Source: Desulfatirhabdium sp964549995 (lineage in GTDB: Bacteria > Desulfobacterota > Desulfobacteria > Desulfobacterales > Desulfatirhabdiaceae). From it: a stretch of DNA of 35,886 nt. The notes beneath the pieces are model-generated. The model ran no database searches and was not told where the DNA came from. It worked only from the letters and a program-made list of their open reading frames with translations. The translations under genes and the position numbers were made by a program. Of the stretch, positions 23,743 to 33,044 are shown piece after piece (positions within the stretch are counted from its first letter, which is position 1; each line of letters opens with the position of its first letter). The stretch is from positions 1-35,886 of the forward strand of contig CAZJXF010000019.1 in NCBI GenBank assembly GCA_964549995.1. Reading direction: 5' to 3'.

Positions 23743-25820
23743 TTGGTGAACACCGCAATGAGTTTCTGCAAATTACCTGCCAGTCTCTTCAATTCTTCGG
23801 CCCGCTGAACCACCAGAACGCTGCTGTTCGAAACGGCCTCCGTCGCCTGGTTGACTTCAAGGATATCGGCAGCGATGGTTTGTGCCATTCCGGAGCTCTG
23901 TGCCACATTTCGGTTTACATCCTGAATGCCGCGGGCCGCCTGGGATACGTTTCCGGCGATGTCGTTTGTCGTGATGGATTGCTGCTCGACAGCCGTTGCG
24001 ATCGACGTGACGATTTCGTTGATATCCGAAATGATGGAAGAGATGCGTTGAATCTGATCTACGGTTTCGCGGGTCGAGGTCTGGATGCCATCGATCTTGG
24101 CCTTGATCTCGTCGGTCGCAACAGCCGTCTGTTTGGCCAGCTCCTTGATTTCGTTGGCGACAACGGCAAATCCTCTTCCGGCGTCACCGGCCCGGGCCGC
24201 CTCGATGGCTGCATTCAACGCCAGCAAATTGGTCTGGTCGGAAATATCGGCGATCGTTTCGGTGACCTTTCCGATTTCCTGTGCGGAGATGCCCAGCATG
24301 TCCACAGTCTGGGAGGCCTGAGCCGCATCGGTCACGGCGCGTGTGGTGATATGGCGGGCCTTTTCGGCGTTTCGCGCAATTTCGTTGATGGTTGCCGTCA
24401 TCTCCTCTGTTGCGACAGCCACCATGTTGACATTCGTGGATGCCTGCTCGGCGGCTGCAGCCACCGAATTCATGTTGGTGCTCATCTGCTCTGCGCCTGC
24501 CGCCACGTTGGCGGTTCTGGCAGATGTCGTCTCGGCATTCGAGGATAGGTTTCCGGCAATGTCCGAAAGCTCTTTGGACGAGGAGAACAGGCTTTCGATG
24601 TCTCCGGAAATCTGGGCCATCATCTTCTGAATACCTTCCACCATCTGGTTGAGGGCCTGAGCCACCATGCCGATTTCATCCTGCCGGTGAACGGGAAGGG
24701 TTTCGGAAAAATCGCCGGATGCGACCTTCTGTGCGAACTTGGCGCTTTTGTGCAGAGGTCTCGTGATCGATTGTGAAACGAAATAGGCGGTCAAGAGCAC
24801 ACCCAAGACGCCAGCAAGGGCAATGAGGCTCATGGCCCAGTCGAGGGTACGGATGATGGACAAGGCTTCATCCGCCTCGATTTCGGCCAGGATGGCCCAG
24901 TTGAGGCCGTCGATCTGGATCGGGCCATAGGCGCTAATGACCGAATGCCCTTCCTGGTCCTTGGTCTGCAGGACGCCGGATTTTCCGGAAAGGGCGTTTC
25001 GGACGGGTTCCGTATCGATTTTTCCCGTTTCCGGGTTGGCGAAGGATGCCTTGATCGAAAATCGGCCGGGATTGATCCGGGAGTCGGAACGCATGAGACG
25101 ATCCGGACCCACCAGGTAGACTTCCCCTGTCTTGCCCAACCCTGTCTGCTGGTTGACGATGGCGTTGATGGATTCGGTGGAAAGCTGGAAGGCCAGGACT
25201 CCGATCAGGTTTCCATTGTTGGCCGTTATCGGGTATCCGATAAAGGCGATCGGTTTGTTTCCGAAAGGAGGATAGGGAGAAACGTCTTCGATGGCAGGCA
25301 TGCCGGTGTCGACCACTTTTTTCCACAGTCTGGCCAGGCCGGTATTCTTGAAGGGGCCGTTGGCCAGGTTCGTTCCTTCGTCGGACTGATGACTGCAGGT
25401 GAACATGACATGACCATGAGGTGCGCAGATGGCGGCGATGTCTGGATACCCGCTTTCCTTCCAATAATTCAGGATGGACACTCCATAGTTGGAGATGATC
25501 TCCTGGTACATGACGTTTCCGGTGATGAAAGGACCGTCGCCGATCTGGGTGATGCCGTGGTATTCGATCAATTTGGAGAACAGTTCCTTGACGTCCGACG
25601 AGCCGCTGAAAATGCGCATGGCCGTAATGGTTCTTTGGAAATAATCCTGAATTTCGGCTTTCTTGACTTCCCGGACCATCACGAGGTGATCACTGACCTG
25701 GGAGTGCATGGAGCGACCGACGATGATTTTCGATACGATCCCGATGGCAAAAAACGGGACAAGACCGACAATCATCAGAAGGAAAAAGAGCTTGGTACGC
25801 ATTTTCATGCTGGAAAACAT
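23739..25820 (-). CDS. Methyl-accepting chemotaxis protein with periplasmic Cache-type sensor
   Basis: 693 aa from the ATG at 25820, chosen because AAGGAG lies 6 bases upstream and the protein begins directly with TM1 (about 9-30). The frame stays open for another 53 codons to 25979, but those residues are encoded by the MITE and are not counted. The periplasmic domain (about 35-345) resembles a double Cache fold (YPDIAAICAPHGHVMFT, GNKPIAFIGYPITANNGNLIGVLAF). TM2 (about 348-370), a HAMP domain (PLHKSAKFAQKVASGDFSE) and the MA signalling hairpin follow, with tip TIADISDQTNLLALNAAIEA. The MCP has no C-terminal CheR/CheB docking pentapeptide. It lies between cheA and cheW in the operon. Confidence 0.94.
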   Translation of the reverse strand: MFSSMKMRTKLFFLLMIVGLVPFFAIGIVSKIIVGRSMHSQVSDHLVMVREVKKAEIQDYFQRTITAMRIFSGSSDVKELFSKLIEYHGITQIGDGPFITGNVMYQEIISNYGVSILNYWKESGYPDIAAICAPHGHVMFTCSHQSDEGTNLANGPFKNTGLARLWKKVVDTGMPAIEDVSPYPPFGNKPIAFIGYPITANNGNLIGVLAFQLSTESINAIVNQQTGLGKTGEVYLVGPDRLMRSDSRINPGRFSIKASFANPETGKIDTEPVRNALSGKSGVLQTKDQEGHSVISAYGPIQIDGLNWAILAEIEADEALSIIRTLDWAMSLIALAGVLGVLLTAYFVSQSITRPLHKSAKFAQKVASGDFSETLPVHRQDEIGMVAQALNQMVEGIQKMMAQISGDIESLFSSSKELSDIAGNLSSNAETTSARTANVAAGAEQMSTNMNSVAAAAEQASTNVNMVAVATEEMTATINEIARNAEKARHITTRAVTDAAQASQTVDMLGISAQEIGKVTETIADISDQTNLLALNAAIEAARAGDAGRGFAVVANEIKELAKQTAVATDEIKAKIDGIQTSTRETVDQIQRISSIISDINEIVTSIATAVEQQSITTNDIAGNVSQAARGIQDVNRNVAQSSGMAQTIAADILEVNQATEAVSNSSVLVVQRAEELKRLAGNLQKLIAVFTK

Positions 25821-25841
25821 GCGGTTCTCCTTATCGAAAAA

Positions 25842-26156
25842 GATGGTGCGTGGTGCGAAAGCCTCTACCCCCGATTTGGGGGTCTCTTTGGGCCTGAGCA
25901 TGAGGGGAGATTCGCCTTTTGATGTTGCATCGGATACTTGTTTGAAGCCGCCGGAGATCGTTGGGCCGGGCATGCTCATTCAAGCCATATCTGTTAGAAT
26001 AACAAGATGTTGCATTCCAATGACCCATCGTTGAAGTCTGGCCACATGCCCGACCCTTACGAGCTCGGGCGGCTGAGTTTATCCGATGCAACAAAAAGGC
26101 GTGTCTCCCCTCATGCGGCTCACTGAAGACTTATCGACTTGTTGCGAAGCCGTCAT
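25842..26156. mobile_element. Foldback MITE, degraded copy 2 (inverted)
   Basis: About 315 bp related to the 14597-14909 copy but in opposite orientation. Conserved blocks include ACCCCCGATTTGGGGGTCT near the left end, GAAGCCGCCGGAGATCGTTG and GGGCCGGGCATG on one arm, and ACGAGCTCGGGCGGCTGAG and TCATGCGGCTCACTGAAGAC on the other. The ends have diverged (GATGGTGCGTGGTGCG at the left, CGACTTGTTGCGAAGCCGTCAT at the right) and no target duplication is visible. It separates cheA from the MCP gene inside the chemosensory operon and reaches within 22 bases of the MCP start codon. Confidence 0.8.
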
Positions 26157-26181
26157 CTACGACATCTGTGCCGTTCATGCC

Positions 26182-26212
26182 TTTGATTCACGCCTATTCA
26201 CTATGAATCAAA
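26182..26212. other. 9-bp inverted repeat over the cheA 3' end
   Basis: TTTGATTCA (26182-26190) and TGAATCAAA (26204-26212) are perfect complements around a 13-base loop. One arm is the last codons of cheA. There is no T-run, so it is not a classic terminator; it could protect the cheA message end or attenuate transcription into the MCP gene. Confidence 0.4.
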
Positions 26213-29200
26213 TCGGCGATGGATTTCAACAAACTTTCCTTGTCCAACTTGATCTGGTAATCGCTCACACCGGCTTCCTTCGCCTGCTGACGATCGCTGT
26301 CGTCGGCCAGTGTGGTCAAGGCGACGATCGGAAGATGCTTGAATCGGGCATCGCTTCGAATGAGCCGGATCAGCTCGAATCCGTTGATCCGTGGCATTTC
26401 GATGTCCGTCACGATCAGAGCGACGCCATCCCCTTTTTCCTGCAGAATCTCATAGCCCTCTTGTCCGTCTACCGCTGTCCATACCCGGTAACCGGCTTGT
26501 TGAAGCAGGGTGGATACATGGGATCGGAAAAAATCGGAATCTTCGACCAGCAGGATATGCTTTTCAACGGCAGAGGCGGCAGGAGAAGATATGGCCCGAT
26601 CGAAATCCGAAGCCCATTCCGGATATCGGGATTGGACGAGATCGAGCAGGTCGAGCAAGAGAAGGGTCGTTTCGGAAATCCGGATCGTTCCGATGATACC
26701 CGACTTTCGAAACGATACCCCGTCAATGGGTTGATGGGTCATGATCGTATCGATGGGGCCCTTTCCCAGCAGCCCCAGATGTCTGTCGAAGGCTCGGAAA
26801 ACGACCAGAATCCACGGTTCGTCGGGTCGATCGGCAAAACGCTCGGTATCGTCATCGAAGGAAATCAATCTTAGATCCGTTCCTTCAAGGGTGATCGCAG
26901 GCTGACCGGCAACCTTTCGGATCTCCCGAGTTCTGCATCTCAGAATGCGCTTCACCGAATGGATCGGTACCGCCAAACTCTCTCCCGAAGCGTTCCGAAA
27001 AACGATCAGGTGCAACGGGTCGTTGGATGGTTCAATGGATCCCCCCTGTTTTTCAAAAAAAGACATCTGTCTGCGATGCCCTTCACCGGAACTCGTTTCG
27101 ATCTGCTGCAACCTTCCTACAAGCGGTATCTGGTTGACATCGAGGATCAGGGCGATCGATCCATCCCCCAATATCGTTGCACCCGAAAACAAGCGCGCGT
27201 TTCGAAAATGCTTCCCGAGCGGTTTGACGACGATTTCCTCGAAATCCTGGAAGGTATCGACGATGAGACCGTAGCGGGTGCCACCGGCGGCAATGACGAG
27301 GATATGCAGGGTGCTTGCAACCCGATAACGCCGGTCGGCGCATCGTCTCGGTACCGGCATGTCGCGTGGGTATCCGGATGGGCTTCCCGCTTCTTCCATC
27401 GGACATTCGTTGTCAGTCGTTTCATCCAGTTCGGCATTTGCGACGGATGGAATCCGCTTCGATCGTCTGTCTGCAATGGCGCGCCTGCGATCGGGCCTGC
27501 GTTGGTTGCTGATCGGATCGATATACGTTCGCTCGATTCCCAGAATGTCTGCAAGCCGGATCAACGGCAACAGGTTTCCTCGAAGCCGCAACACCTCCGC
27601 ATTGCCGATCACCTCGACTCGGTGTTTTACTTGATGGGCCGGAATGCGGATCAATTCTTCGACATGAACCTGTGGAACGGCGAATCGGTGGTTTTCGACG
27701 CAGACAAGCTGGCTTGCGACAATGGCGAGGGTGAGCGGCAGTTTGATCCGGAAGCGGGTTCCCGCGTTGGGTGACGTGTCGATGTCGATGCTTCCGCCGA
27801 ACTGTTCGACGTTGGCCTTTACGACGTCGAGCCCCACCCCCCGCCCCGACCATTGGGTGACGGTATCGGATGTGGATAGTCCGGGAGAGAAGATGAGCCG
27901 CATTTTTTCGCCCCGGCTCATGAGCCGGACCTGTTCTTCGCTCAGAAACCCTTTCTGGACGGCACTTCGAGCGATACGTTCGGGATCCATTCCTTTTCCG
28001 TCATCCTCGATGTCGAGGATGACCTGCCCCCCTTGACTGAATGCGGACAGAACGATTCGGCCCTGGGGGGATTTGCCGAGGGCCTTTCGAACGTTCGGAG
28101 GCTCGATGCCGTGATCGACGGCGTTCCGGAGCATATGCACCAGCGGATCGTTGATGGCCTCGATGACGGTTCGATCGAGTTCGACTTCGGCCCCTTCGAG
28201 AACGAGTACGACATCTTTCCCGAGATCGATGGCGATAGCTCGGACCAGTCTTGGAAACCGGTGAAACAGGTCTCCGATGGGACGCATCCGGGTTTTTAAA
28301 ATCACGTGCTGCAGATCGGAGGTGATGAGGTCCAACCGCTTGGCGAGTGTCTGAAGCTGAGGGCAGTCGGTCTGGACAAGGGTCTTCACCAGTTGATTGC
28401 GGCTCAGGACGAGTTCTCCGGCCAGATTGACCAGGGAATCGAGAACCCCGATCTGCACGCGGATGCTTTGCGTGCCGCTTTCCGAGCGATGGGCTGCAGC
28501 GGGGGAAGAAGGTTCGGGCTTCGGAAGGGTCGGCGATGGTTCCGAAGAGGGGGCTTGCATCCGGCCCTTGGAGGTCGATGGGGCTTGTAGGGGGGAATCG
28601 ATTTCGGGTGAACCGGATGCATGAGCCGAAAGCTGGGTGAGGAGCGTTTTGTCGGGTGGTGCGGAGGTACCGGATGAAGCGGAAGGTCGGGTCGCCTCTT
28701 GGGTTTCGACAAGGTGGTTGCCTTCTGCTGTCAGAAACTCGATTCGCTCGGGTTCGATTTCGAGCAGCAGCGCCAGATCTTCTTGCTGCAGCACGCAGGA
28801 TAGGAAGACTTCGACGGCATCGGGTATCGTCTGTTCCGGATCCGATTCATCGGACAAGGGAAGGGGGTGGGGCGGTCGCCTTTCCAACAGGGTTCCATAT
28901 CCCGCGATTTCTTCGAAGACCTCCTCCGGATGCCGTTCTTTGAAGATGGTATCGGTTTTTGGATGAAAGACGATTCGATACAGCGAATGTCCATCCGAAG
29001 GCTGCTGGTCCGTGGCGATCGTTCTATCGGAGGATGGTTCGGCCTTTGGAGAAGAGGATCGATGCTCTGCGACAGAAAGGTGGGATGGAGAGGCAGTCGC
29101 CTCGTTCTGGGCGTCGAAAACGTCCTGGAGCTTCAGAAGATCGTTTAGAGCCGCGATAGAGGCCGAAACATCGATCTTTTCATGATCCGTCACATCGATG

Positions 29201-29511
29201 ACCATCCGGCGCAACAAGTCGGTTGCGGAAAGCAGGACGGATACGATTTCCCGGTTCGGTACAAGGGTTTTCGTGCGGAATTTTCCCAGAACCGTTTCTA
29301 CGGCATGGGCCAGATCCCGAATTTTCGGCAATCCGATGAAACCGGCCCCTCCCTTGATGGAATGGGCGGCCCGAAACACCTTGTTGATGCGCTCGGGATC
29401 GATGTCTGCGCCCATCTTTTCGATTTCGAGAAAATCGGCTTCGATCGTCGAGAGGTGTTCGAGCGCCTCATCGACAAATGCCTTCAACAGTTCGTCCTGG
29501 TTCAGTCCCAT
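26194..29511 (-). CDS. cheA: Hybrid chemotaxis kinase CheA with C-terminal receiver (WspE-like)
   Basis: 1105 aa. Hpt domain 1-110 with phospho-acceptor His50 (RAAHSIKGGAGF). A P2-like segment lies about 175-265, then a Ser/Pro-rich linker to 345. P3 dimerisation starts at SIRVQIGVLDSLVNLAGELV (349). The HATPase has the N-box HMLRNAVDHG (459-468), DDGKGMD (503-509) and the GRGVGLDVVK box (557-566). The first CheW-like domain (about 595-800) is interrupted by a basic insertion (about 662-730). A second CheW-like module follows (about 830-960). The REC domain (983-1105) has Asp1036 (VTDIEMPRING). It phosphorylates CheB and the diguanylate cyclase, and its own REC may act as a phosphate sink. 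It begins 32 bases after DUF444. Confidence 0.94.
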   Translation of the reverse strand: MGLNQDELLKAFVDEALEHLSTIEADFLEIEKMGADIDPERINKVFRAAHSIKGGAGFIGLPKIRDLAHAVETVLGKFRTKTLVPNREIVSVLLSATDLLRRMVIDVTDHEKIDVSASIAALNDLLKLQDVFDAQNEATASPSHLSVAEHRSSSPKAEPSSDRTIATDQQPSDGHSLYRIVFHPKTDTIFKERHPEEVFEEIAGYGTLLERRPPHPLPLSDESDPEQTIPDAVEVFLSCVLQQEDLALLLEIEPERIEFLTAEGNHLVETQEATRPSASSGTSAPPDKTLLTQLSAHASGSPEIDSPLQAPSTSKGRMQAPSSEPSPTLPKPEPSSPAAAHRSESGTQSIRVQIGVLDSLVNLAGELVLSRNQLVKTLVQTDCPQLQTLAKRLDLITSDLQHVILKTRMRPIGDLFHRFPRLVRAIAIDLGKDVVLVLEGAEVELDRTVIEAINDPLVHMLRNAVDHGIEPPNVRKALGKSPQGRIVLSAFSQGGQVILDIEDDGKGMDPERIARSAVQKGFLSEEQVRLMSRGEKMRLIFSPGLSTSDTVTQWSGRGVGLDVVKANVEQFGGSIDIDTSPNAGTRFRIKLPLTLAIVASQLVCVENHRFAVPQVHVEELIRIPAHQVKHRVEVIGNAEVLRLRGNLLPLIRLADILGIERTYIDPISNQRRPDRRRAIADRRSKRIPSVANAELDETTDNECPMEEAGSPSGYPRDMPVPRRCADRRYRVASTLHILVIAAGGTRYGLIVDTFQDFEEIVVKPLGKHFRNARLFSGATILGDGSIALILDVNQIPLVGRLQQIETSSGEGHRRQMSFFEKQGGSIEPSNDPLHLIVFRNASGESLAVPIHSVKRILRCRTREIRKVAGQPAITLEGTDLRLISFDDDTERFADRPDEPWILVVFRAFDRHLGLLGKGPIDTIMTHQPIDGVSFRKSGIIGTIRISETTLLLLDLLDLVQSRYPEWASDFDRAISSPAASAVEKHILLVEDSDFFRSHVSTLLQQAGYRVWTAVDGQEGYEILQEKGDGVALIVTDIEMPRINGFELIRLIRSDARFKHLPIVALTTLADDSDRQQAKEAGVSDYQIKLDKESLLKSIADLIHSE

Positions 29512-29543
29512 GCAGCGACGCCCTTACATCCTTTCGATGCGCT

Positions 29544-30914
29544 TCATCCGATCAGTTTGCGAATCCCGTCGATCAATCGGGATTCATCCGCATCCGGACC
29601 CATCACATCGTATTTCAAGAAAGCCGGTTTTTCAAACGGCAACTTCGATGCCTTCAGATAGCGTTCCACTTCCGTTCCACCTGCAGCCGGGCTGGAGCTG
29701 ACGATGGTGATTCCGACCCGTGCGGCATAACCCAGCATGGCGGTGAGGGCCGGGATGGTTTCCTTTCCTCCGGAGTCCCAGTCGTCGCCGTCCGTTCCAT
29801 GGAACACGTATATGTTGTAATCCGCAGCGAGGTTTTCTTTTTCCACGATCTGGTTGACGAGTTTGTAAGCCGACGCCACCATCGTGCCTCCCGCCACGCG
29901 GGAATTGTAGTAGATGTTGAAGTCGGGGACTTCCTTCGCCGTCGTGTCGTGCAGAATAAACCGGGTTTCGACCTGTCTTTCGTATTGGTAAAGCAGCCAG
30001 GCATAGATGAGCACATGCTGGGAGACCACCAGTTCCGTCGGTTTTCCCGTCATGGAACCGGAATAATCCCGAATGAAGAACACCATGGCCTGGGATTCGT
30101 AGTCCTTTTCCCGGGACAAAATCCGATAGATCTTGTCTTTCGGGCCGATCATCAGGCCCGAAGGATCGATCGGGAGCGTCGGCGCGATGTTCCCCAGGGC
30201 GATGTTCGTCTGAACCAGTTTTTTCAACGTGGCCTTCTTGTCGAGGAGCTGACCGAACCCTCGATGCCTGTCCGTCAGGTCATAGACATATTTGCTGAAG
30301 GCCCGCTTCTTTCCCTTGTCCTTCAGGTTTGGAAGCTCGAATTTTTCGGTGAGAATCTTGCCGAGATCATAGGCGCTCGATTCGATTTCGTGGTTTTCCG
30401 CATCACCCTGTCCGGGTCCCTGGCCTGCGCCTTGCTGCGGCTGGACCGGCGCTTCGCCGATGACTTCGCCTTCCTCTCCCTCGCCCGATCCGCCCGTGCC
30501 TTCCGGGCTTTTGGGGTCCAGCTTGTTGTCGTGAATGAGTTTTTCTTCGACAGTGGTGGGAACGACGACGACCTTGTCCTTTCCTCCCCTGCCGGGTTTG
30601 ATCAGCCTTCCGACACGGATCTTCTTCGGAAAACCGTCTTTTTCCCGCTGCCTGTCGCGCTCCAGCAGCTCTTCGAGAGATTGCAGCCGGACGTCTGGAG
30701 AAGGCATGGATGGTCGCATGTCCTGCAGAAGCATCGCATCGGCCCAATGGCGAAGTCGGCGAAGAGGGCTTACGATTCCCGAACGCTCAACAGTATGTTC
30801 CGGTTCGGTTCCGCCTCCGATCATCTCCAGCTCGCGCTGGATTACGGTTCGCTGTGCATCATCCATTCCGCGGACCTTCAATCGTTCGATCAGCGCAATG
30901 TCGTCGGGTTTCAT
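29544..30914 (-). CDS. DUF444 family protein (YeaH-like, VWA-type)
   Basis: 456 aa from the ATG at 30914, with AGAGG 7 bases upstream; an ATG at 30968 would add 18 residues. The N-terminal part has the DUF444 segment PKKIRVGRLIKPGRGGKDKVVVVP, then a Gly/Glu/Gln-rich low-complexity stretch (GTGGSGEGEEGEVIGEAP, QQGAGQGPGQG). The C-terminal half is von Willebrand A-like, with a MIDAS-type VFFIRDYSGSM, later GGTMVASAYKLV and VFHGTDGDDW. E. coli YeaH works with the kinase YeaG (PrkA) in stress and nitrogen-starvation responses. Here it lies directly downstream of prkA, 72 bases away, as in that pair. The usual third partner, SpoVR/YcgB, is not adjacent. Confidence 0.9.
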   Translation of the reverse strand: MKPDDIALIERLKVRGMDDAQRTVIQRELEMIGGGTEPEHTVERSGIVSPLRRLRHWADAMLLQDMRPSMPSPDVRLQSLEELLERDRQREKDGFPKKIRVGRLIKPGRGGKDKVVVVPTTVEEKLIHDNKLDPKSPEGTGGSGEGEEGEVIGEAPVQPQQGAGQGPGQGDAENHEIESSAYDLGKILTEKFELPNLKDKGKKRAFSKYVYDLTDRHRGFGQLLDKKATLKKLVQTNIALGNIAPTLPIDPSGLMIGPKDKIYRILSREKDYESQAMVFFIRDYSGSMTGKPTELVVSQHVLIYAWLLYQYERQVETRFILHDTTAKEVPDFNIYYNSRVAGGTMVASAYKLVNQIVEKENLAADYNIYVFHGTDGDDWDSGGKETIPALTAMLGYAARVGITIVSSSPAAGGTEVERYLKASKLPFEKPAFLKYDVMGPDADESRLIDGIRKLIG

Positions 30915-30986
30915 GAGAAGCCTCTTTCCGAAGTTTTCTACAGAAAGGTCGTTCGATCGGTCTCTCAAAGCATTCAGCGTCCCTTG

Positions 30987-33044
30987 CTACTGCTCGTCCT
31001 CCTGGGTGCAAAAATACTCGATCGTCTTCTGGGCGCAGGTTCGGCAGTAGCCCAGCTTGTTCAGCATGGTGGTGATCATCCGATCGTAGAGCTTCTGATT
31101 CTCTTCGTTGGTGCGGTTGGCCAGGGCGCCGATGAGGCTGCCGGCGCCTGCGATGTCGGACTTGAGGCGCACATCCGTCACCGCCTTGACCAGTTCGAGG
31201 TTGTCCATGAAATCATAGTTCGGATCGACCGAAATCTTCTGGCCGTAAATCTTCCGGATCGAGGTACGGAAGGTCTCCCGTTGCTCCCGCGTTTTCAAGC
31301 CCAGCCGCTCTTCCACGCTGTTGATATAGCGCTCGTCGATCTTGATCGCCTTGAGCTCACCGGTCTGGGGATCCTTGTATTTCCACATTCGGTCCGGACC
31401 CAGGTTTTCGGCATCGATACCGATGATCATGTTGACGTAGTTCAGGACATCCTTCCGGATCGCAAGGGGCTCGTCCATGTAAGCGTTGAACATTTCGGTC
31501 ATGATCCGTTCCCGATACAGACCTTTGGCGATCTTGAGGTCTTCGAGGAACTTGATCCGGTCGTTGGCATCGTTCACGTAATCGAGGACGATCCGTTCGA
31601 GGGCCTTGAACACGTCATAGGCGAACATGCAACGGCCTTCGTTCGTCTCGGAGCTTTCGACCAGAAGCTGAATGGCCCGTCCCAGGTTGCGCTGGCCCAG
31701 ACCCTTCTGTCCGAAACGGCGGGTGATGTCGGGATCCTGCGCCAGGGTATCGATCACCTCGGCGAGGGTCTTGATGCTCTTTTCCCCGGCGATGTCCCCT
31801 GCGGCAAGCTTCAGGGTTTCGACCGGAGTGAGTTTTTCGCTTCTTGGAAGCCGCGTCAGGACCACGGCGATGGATGCGGCGTAATTGAGATTGGGGTCCT
31901 GGTGGAGCGATTCCCGCGTGAGGGTCGTTCGGGTTTCGCTTCCTATGGCATAGGCCGTGAGAAATTTCTGGAGTTTGTAGTTCGTGTTGTGGGATACATA
32001 GCAGATTCGGCAGCGGTCGACGATCGGGGCCTCTTCTTTTTCGTTGAGGAACCGGTTGAATTCGTTGTTGTTGCTGGTGGCCAGAATCAGCGTGTCGATG
32101 GGCCACTTGTACCCGTCGATTTCGATGGTTCGGTTCTGGATGACCCCGAGGTACACCTGAACGAGGTCTTTCTTGTTCTTGAAGATTTCGTCGCTGAAAT
32201 GGATGCCGCCTCCTGCCACCCGGGCAAGCGCCCCCCGACGCAGATCGAAACGGTAGGGGTTGTTCGTGTCCGTGATGTGCAACAGCCGCTGGATGGATTC
32301 CTCCCCCAGAAGGTCGACGGCCGAGGAGGTGATCTTGTCTTTTGCAGGGTATTTTCCGGTGATGGTCCCGAGGCTTTCGGTAAGCGGAACCGGAAGAATC
32401 TCCACATGGTCGAGCATGGCCTCGATATCGCCCTGACGGAAGCTGCGGATGTCGCTCCAGATGTATTCGCTGCAGGCTCCGAGCGGTCGGTAATTGGCCA
32501 TTAAGGTTTCGATCTGGGCATCGGTGAAGCCGAAGGTTCTCTGGAGATACTCGATGGTTTCGGAGCGGCTTTCGAAAAGATTGAGCGCCAGAATGGCCGG
32601 GTCTTCATAGGTCTGGGATTCGATCGCGGTGATTCGGCCGTAGGTTCCGATGGCTTGAAGCCCCGTGAACCGGAAGGTGTATTTTCGGTTGTTGGGTTGC
32701 TGCAGAAAGTCCCGATACCGGGCGCAGAGGAAATCGACGAAATAGGTTTTTCCGTTTCCGGGCTCGCCCACCAGCACGAAGGCCATCTCCTTGGAAGAGC
32801 CCCCTTCTGCGGCATCCTTGACGTAGGAGACGAAGCTGTTGATCTCATCGTACATGCCGATGATGTGCTTTTTCCCCTTGCGAAAGATCTGAAAATCGTA
32901 GGTCGTCTTGCCGTTGACGACGACTTTGCGGATTTCCTCTTCCAGAATCATTCGGGCGATGCCCTGAAAGGCGTTTTCGAAGGAACGCGCTCCGGATTGG
33001 AGGGCTTTGAGATGGAATGCGAGGGAATTGGGTGCTTCGTTCAT
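30987..33044 (-). CDS. prkA: PrkA family serine protein kinase / AAA+ ATPase
   Basis: 685 aa from the ATG at 33044, where GGGGG precedes the start; the frame continues 53 codons upstream toward the MITE but the added residues are not PrkA-like. It has Walker A GEPGNGKTYFVDFL near residue 108, a sensor-like DTLILATSNNNEFNRFL (about 315), and KARxx-type regulatory segments including IVDRCRICYVSHNTNYKLQKFL. The C-terminal PrkA domain follows, ending in a Cys-containing tail (GYCRTCAQKTIEYFC). PrkA/YeaG is linked to stationary-phase and starvation signalling; reported kinase activity comes from the family, and the AAA core suggests a remodelling or protease-like function as well. It heads the run prkA, DUF444, cheA. 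Confidence 0.94.
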   Translation of the reverse strand: MNEAPNSLAFHLKALQSGARSFENAFQGIARMILEEEIRKVVVNGKTTYDFQIFRKGKKHIIGMYDEINSFVSYVKDAAEGGSSKEMAFVLVGEPGNGKTYFVDFLCARYRDFLQQPNNRKYTFRFTGLQAIGTYGRITAIESQTYEDPAILALNLFESRSETIEYLQRTFGFTDAQIETLMANYRPLGACSEYIWSDIRSFRQGDIEAMLDHVEILPVPLTESLGTITGKYPAKDKITSSAVDLLGEESIQRLLHITDTNNPYRFDLRRGALARVAGGGIHFSDEIFKNKKDLVQVYLGVIQNRTIEIDGYKWPIDTLILATSNNNEFNRFLNEKEEAPIVDRCRICYVSHNTNYKLQKFLTAYAIGSETRTTLTRESLHQDPNLNYAASIAVVLTRLPRSEKLTPVETLKLAAGDIAGEKSIKTLAEVIDTLAQDPDITRRFGQKGLGQRNLGRAIQLLVESSETNEGRCMFAYDVFKALERIVLDYVNDANDRIKFLEDLKIAKGLYRERIMTEMFNAYMDEPLAIRKDVLNYVNMIIGIDAENLGPDRMWKYKDPQTGELKAIKIDERYINSVEERLGLKTREQRETFRTSIRKIYGQKISVDPNYDFMDNLELVKAVTDVRLKSDIAGAGSLIGALANRTNEENQKLYDRMITTMLNKLGYCRTCAQKTIEYFCTQEDEQ

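Noticed and set aside
25821..25979. Longer MCP start giving 746 aa
   Set aside because: The extra 53 residues come from the MITE, while an internal ATG with AAGGAG precedes TM1 directly.
29478..32504. 1008-codon plus-strand open frame
   Set aside because: It lies antisense to DUF444 and prkA, both strongly conserved; the translation has no recognisable motifs and reflects codon usage of the real genes.
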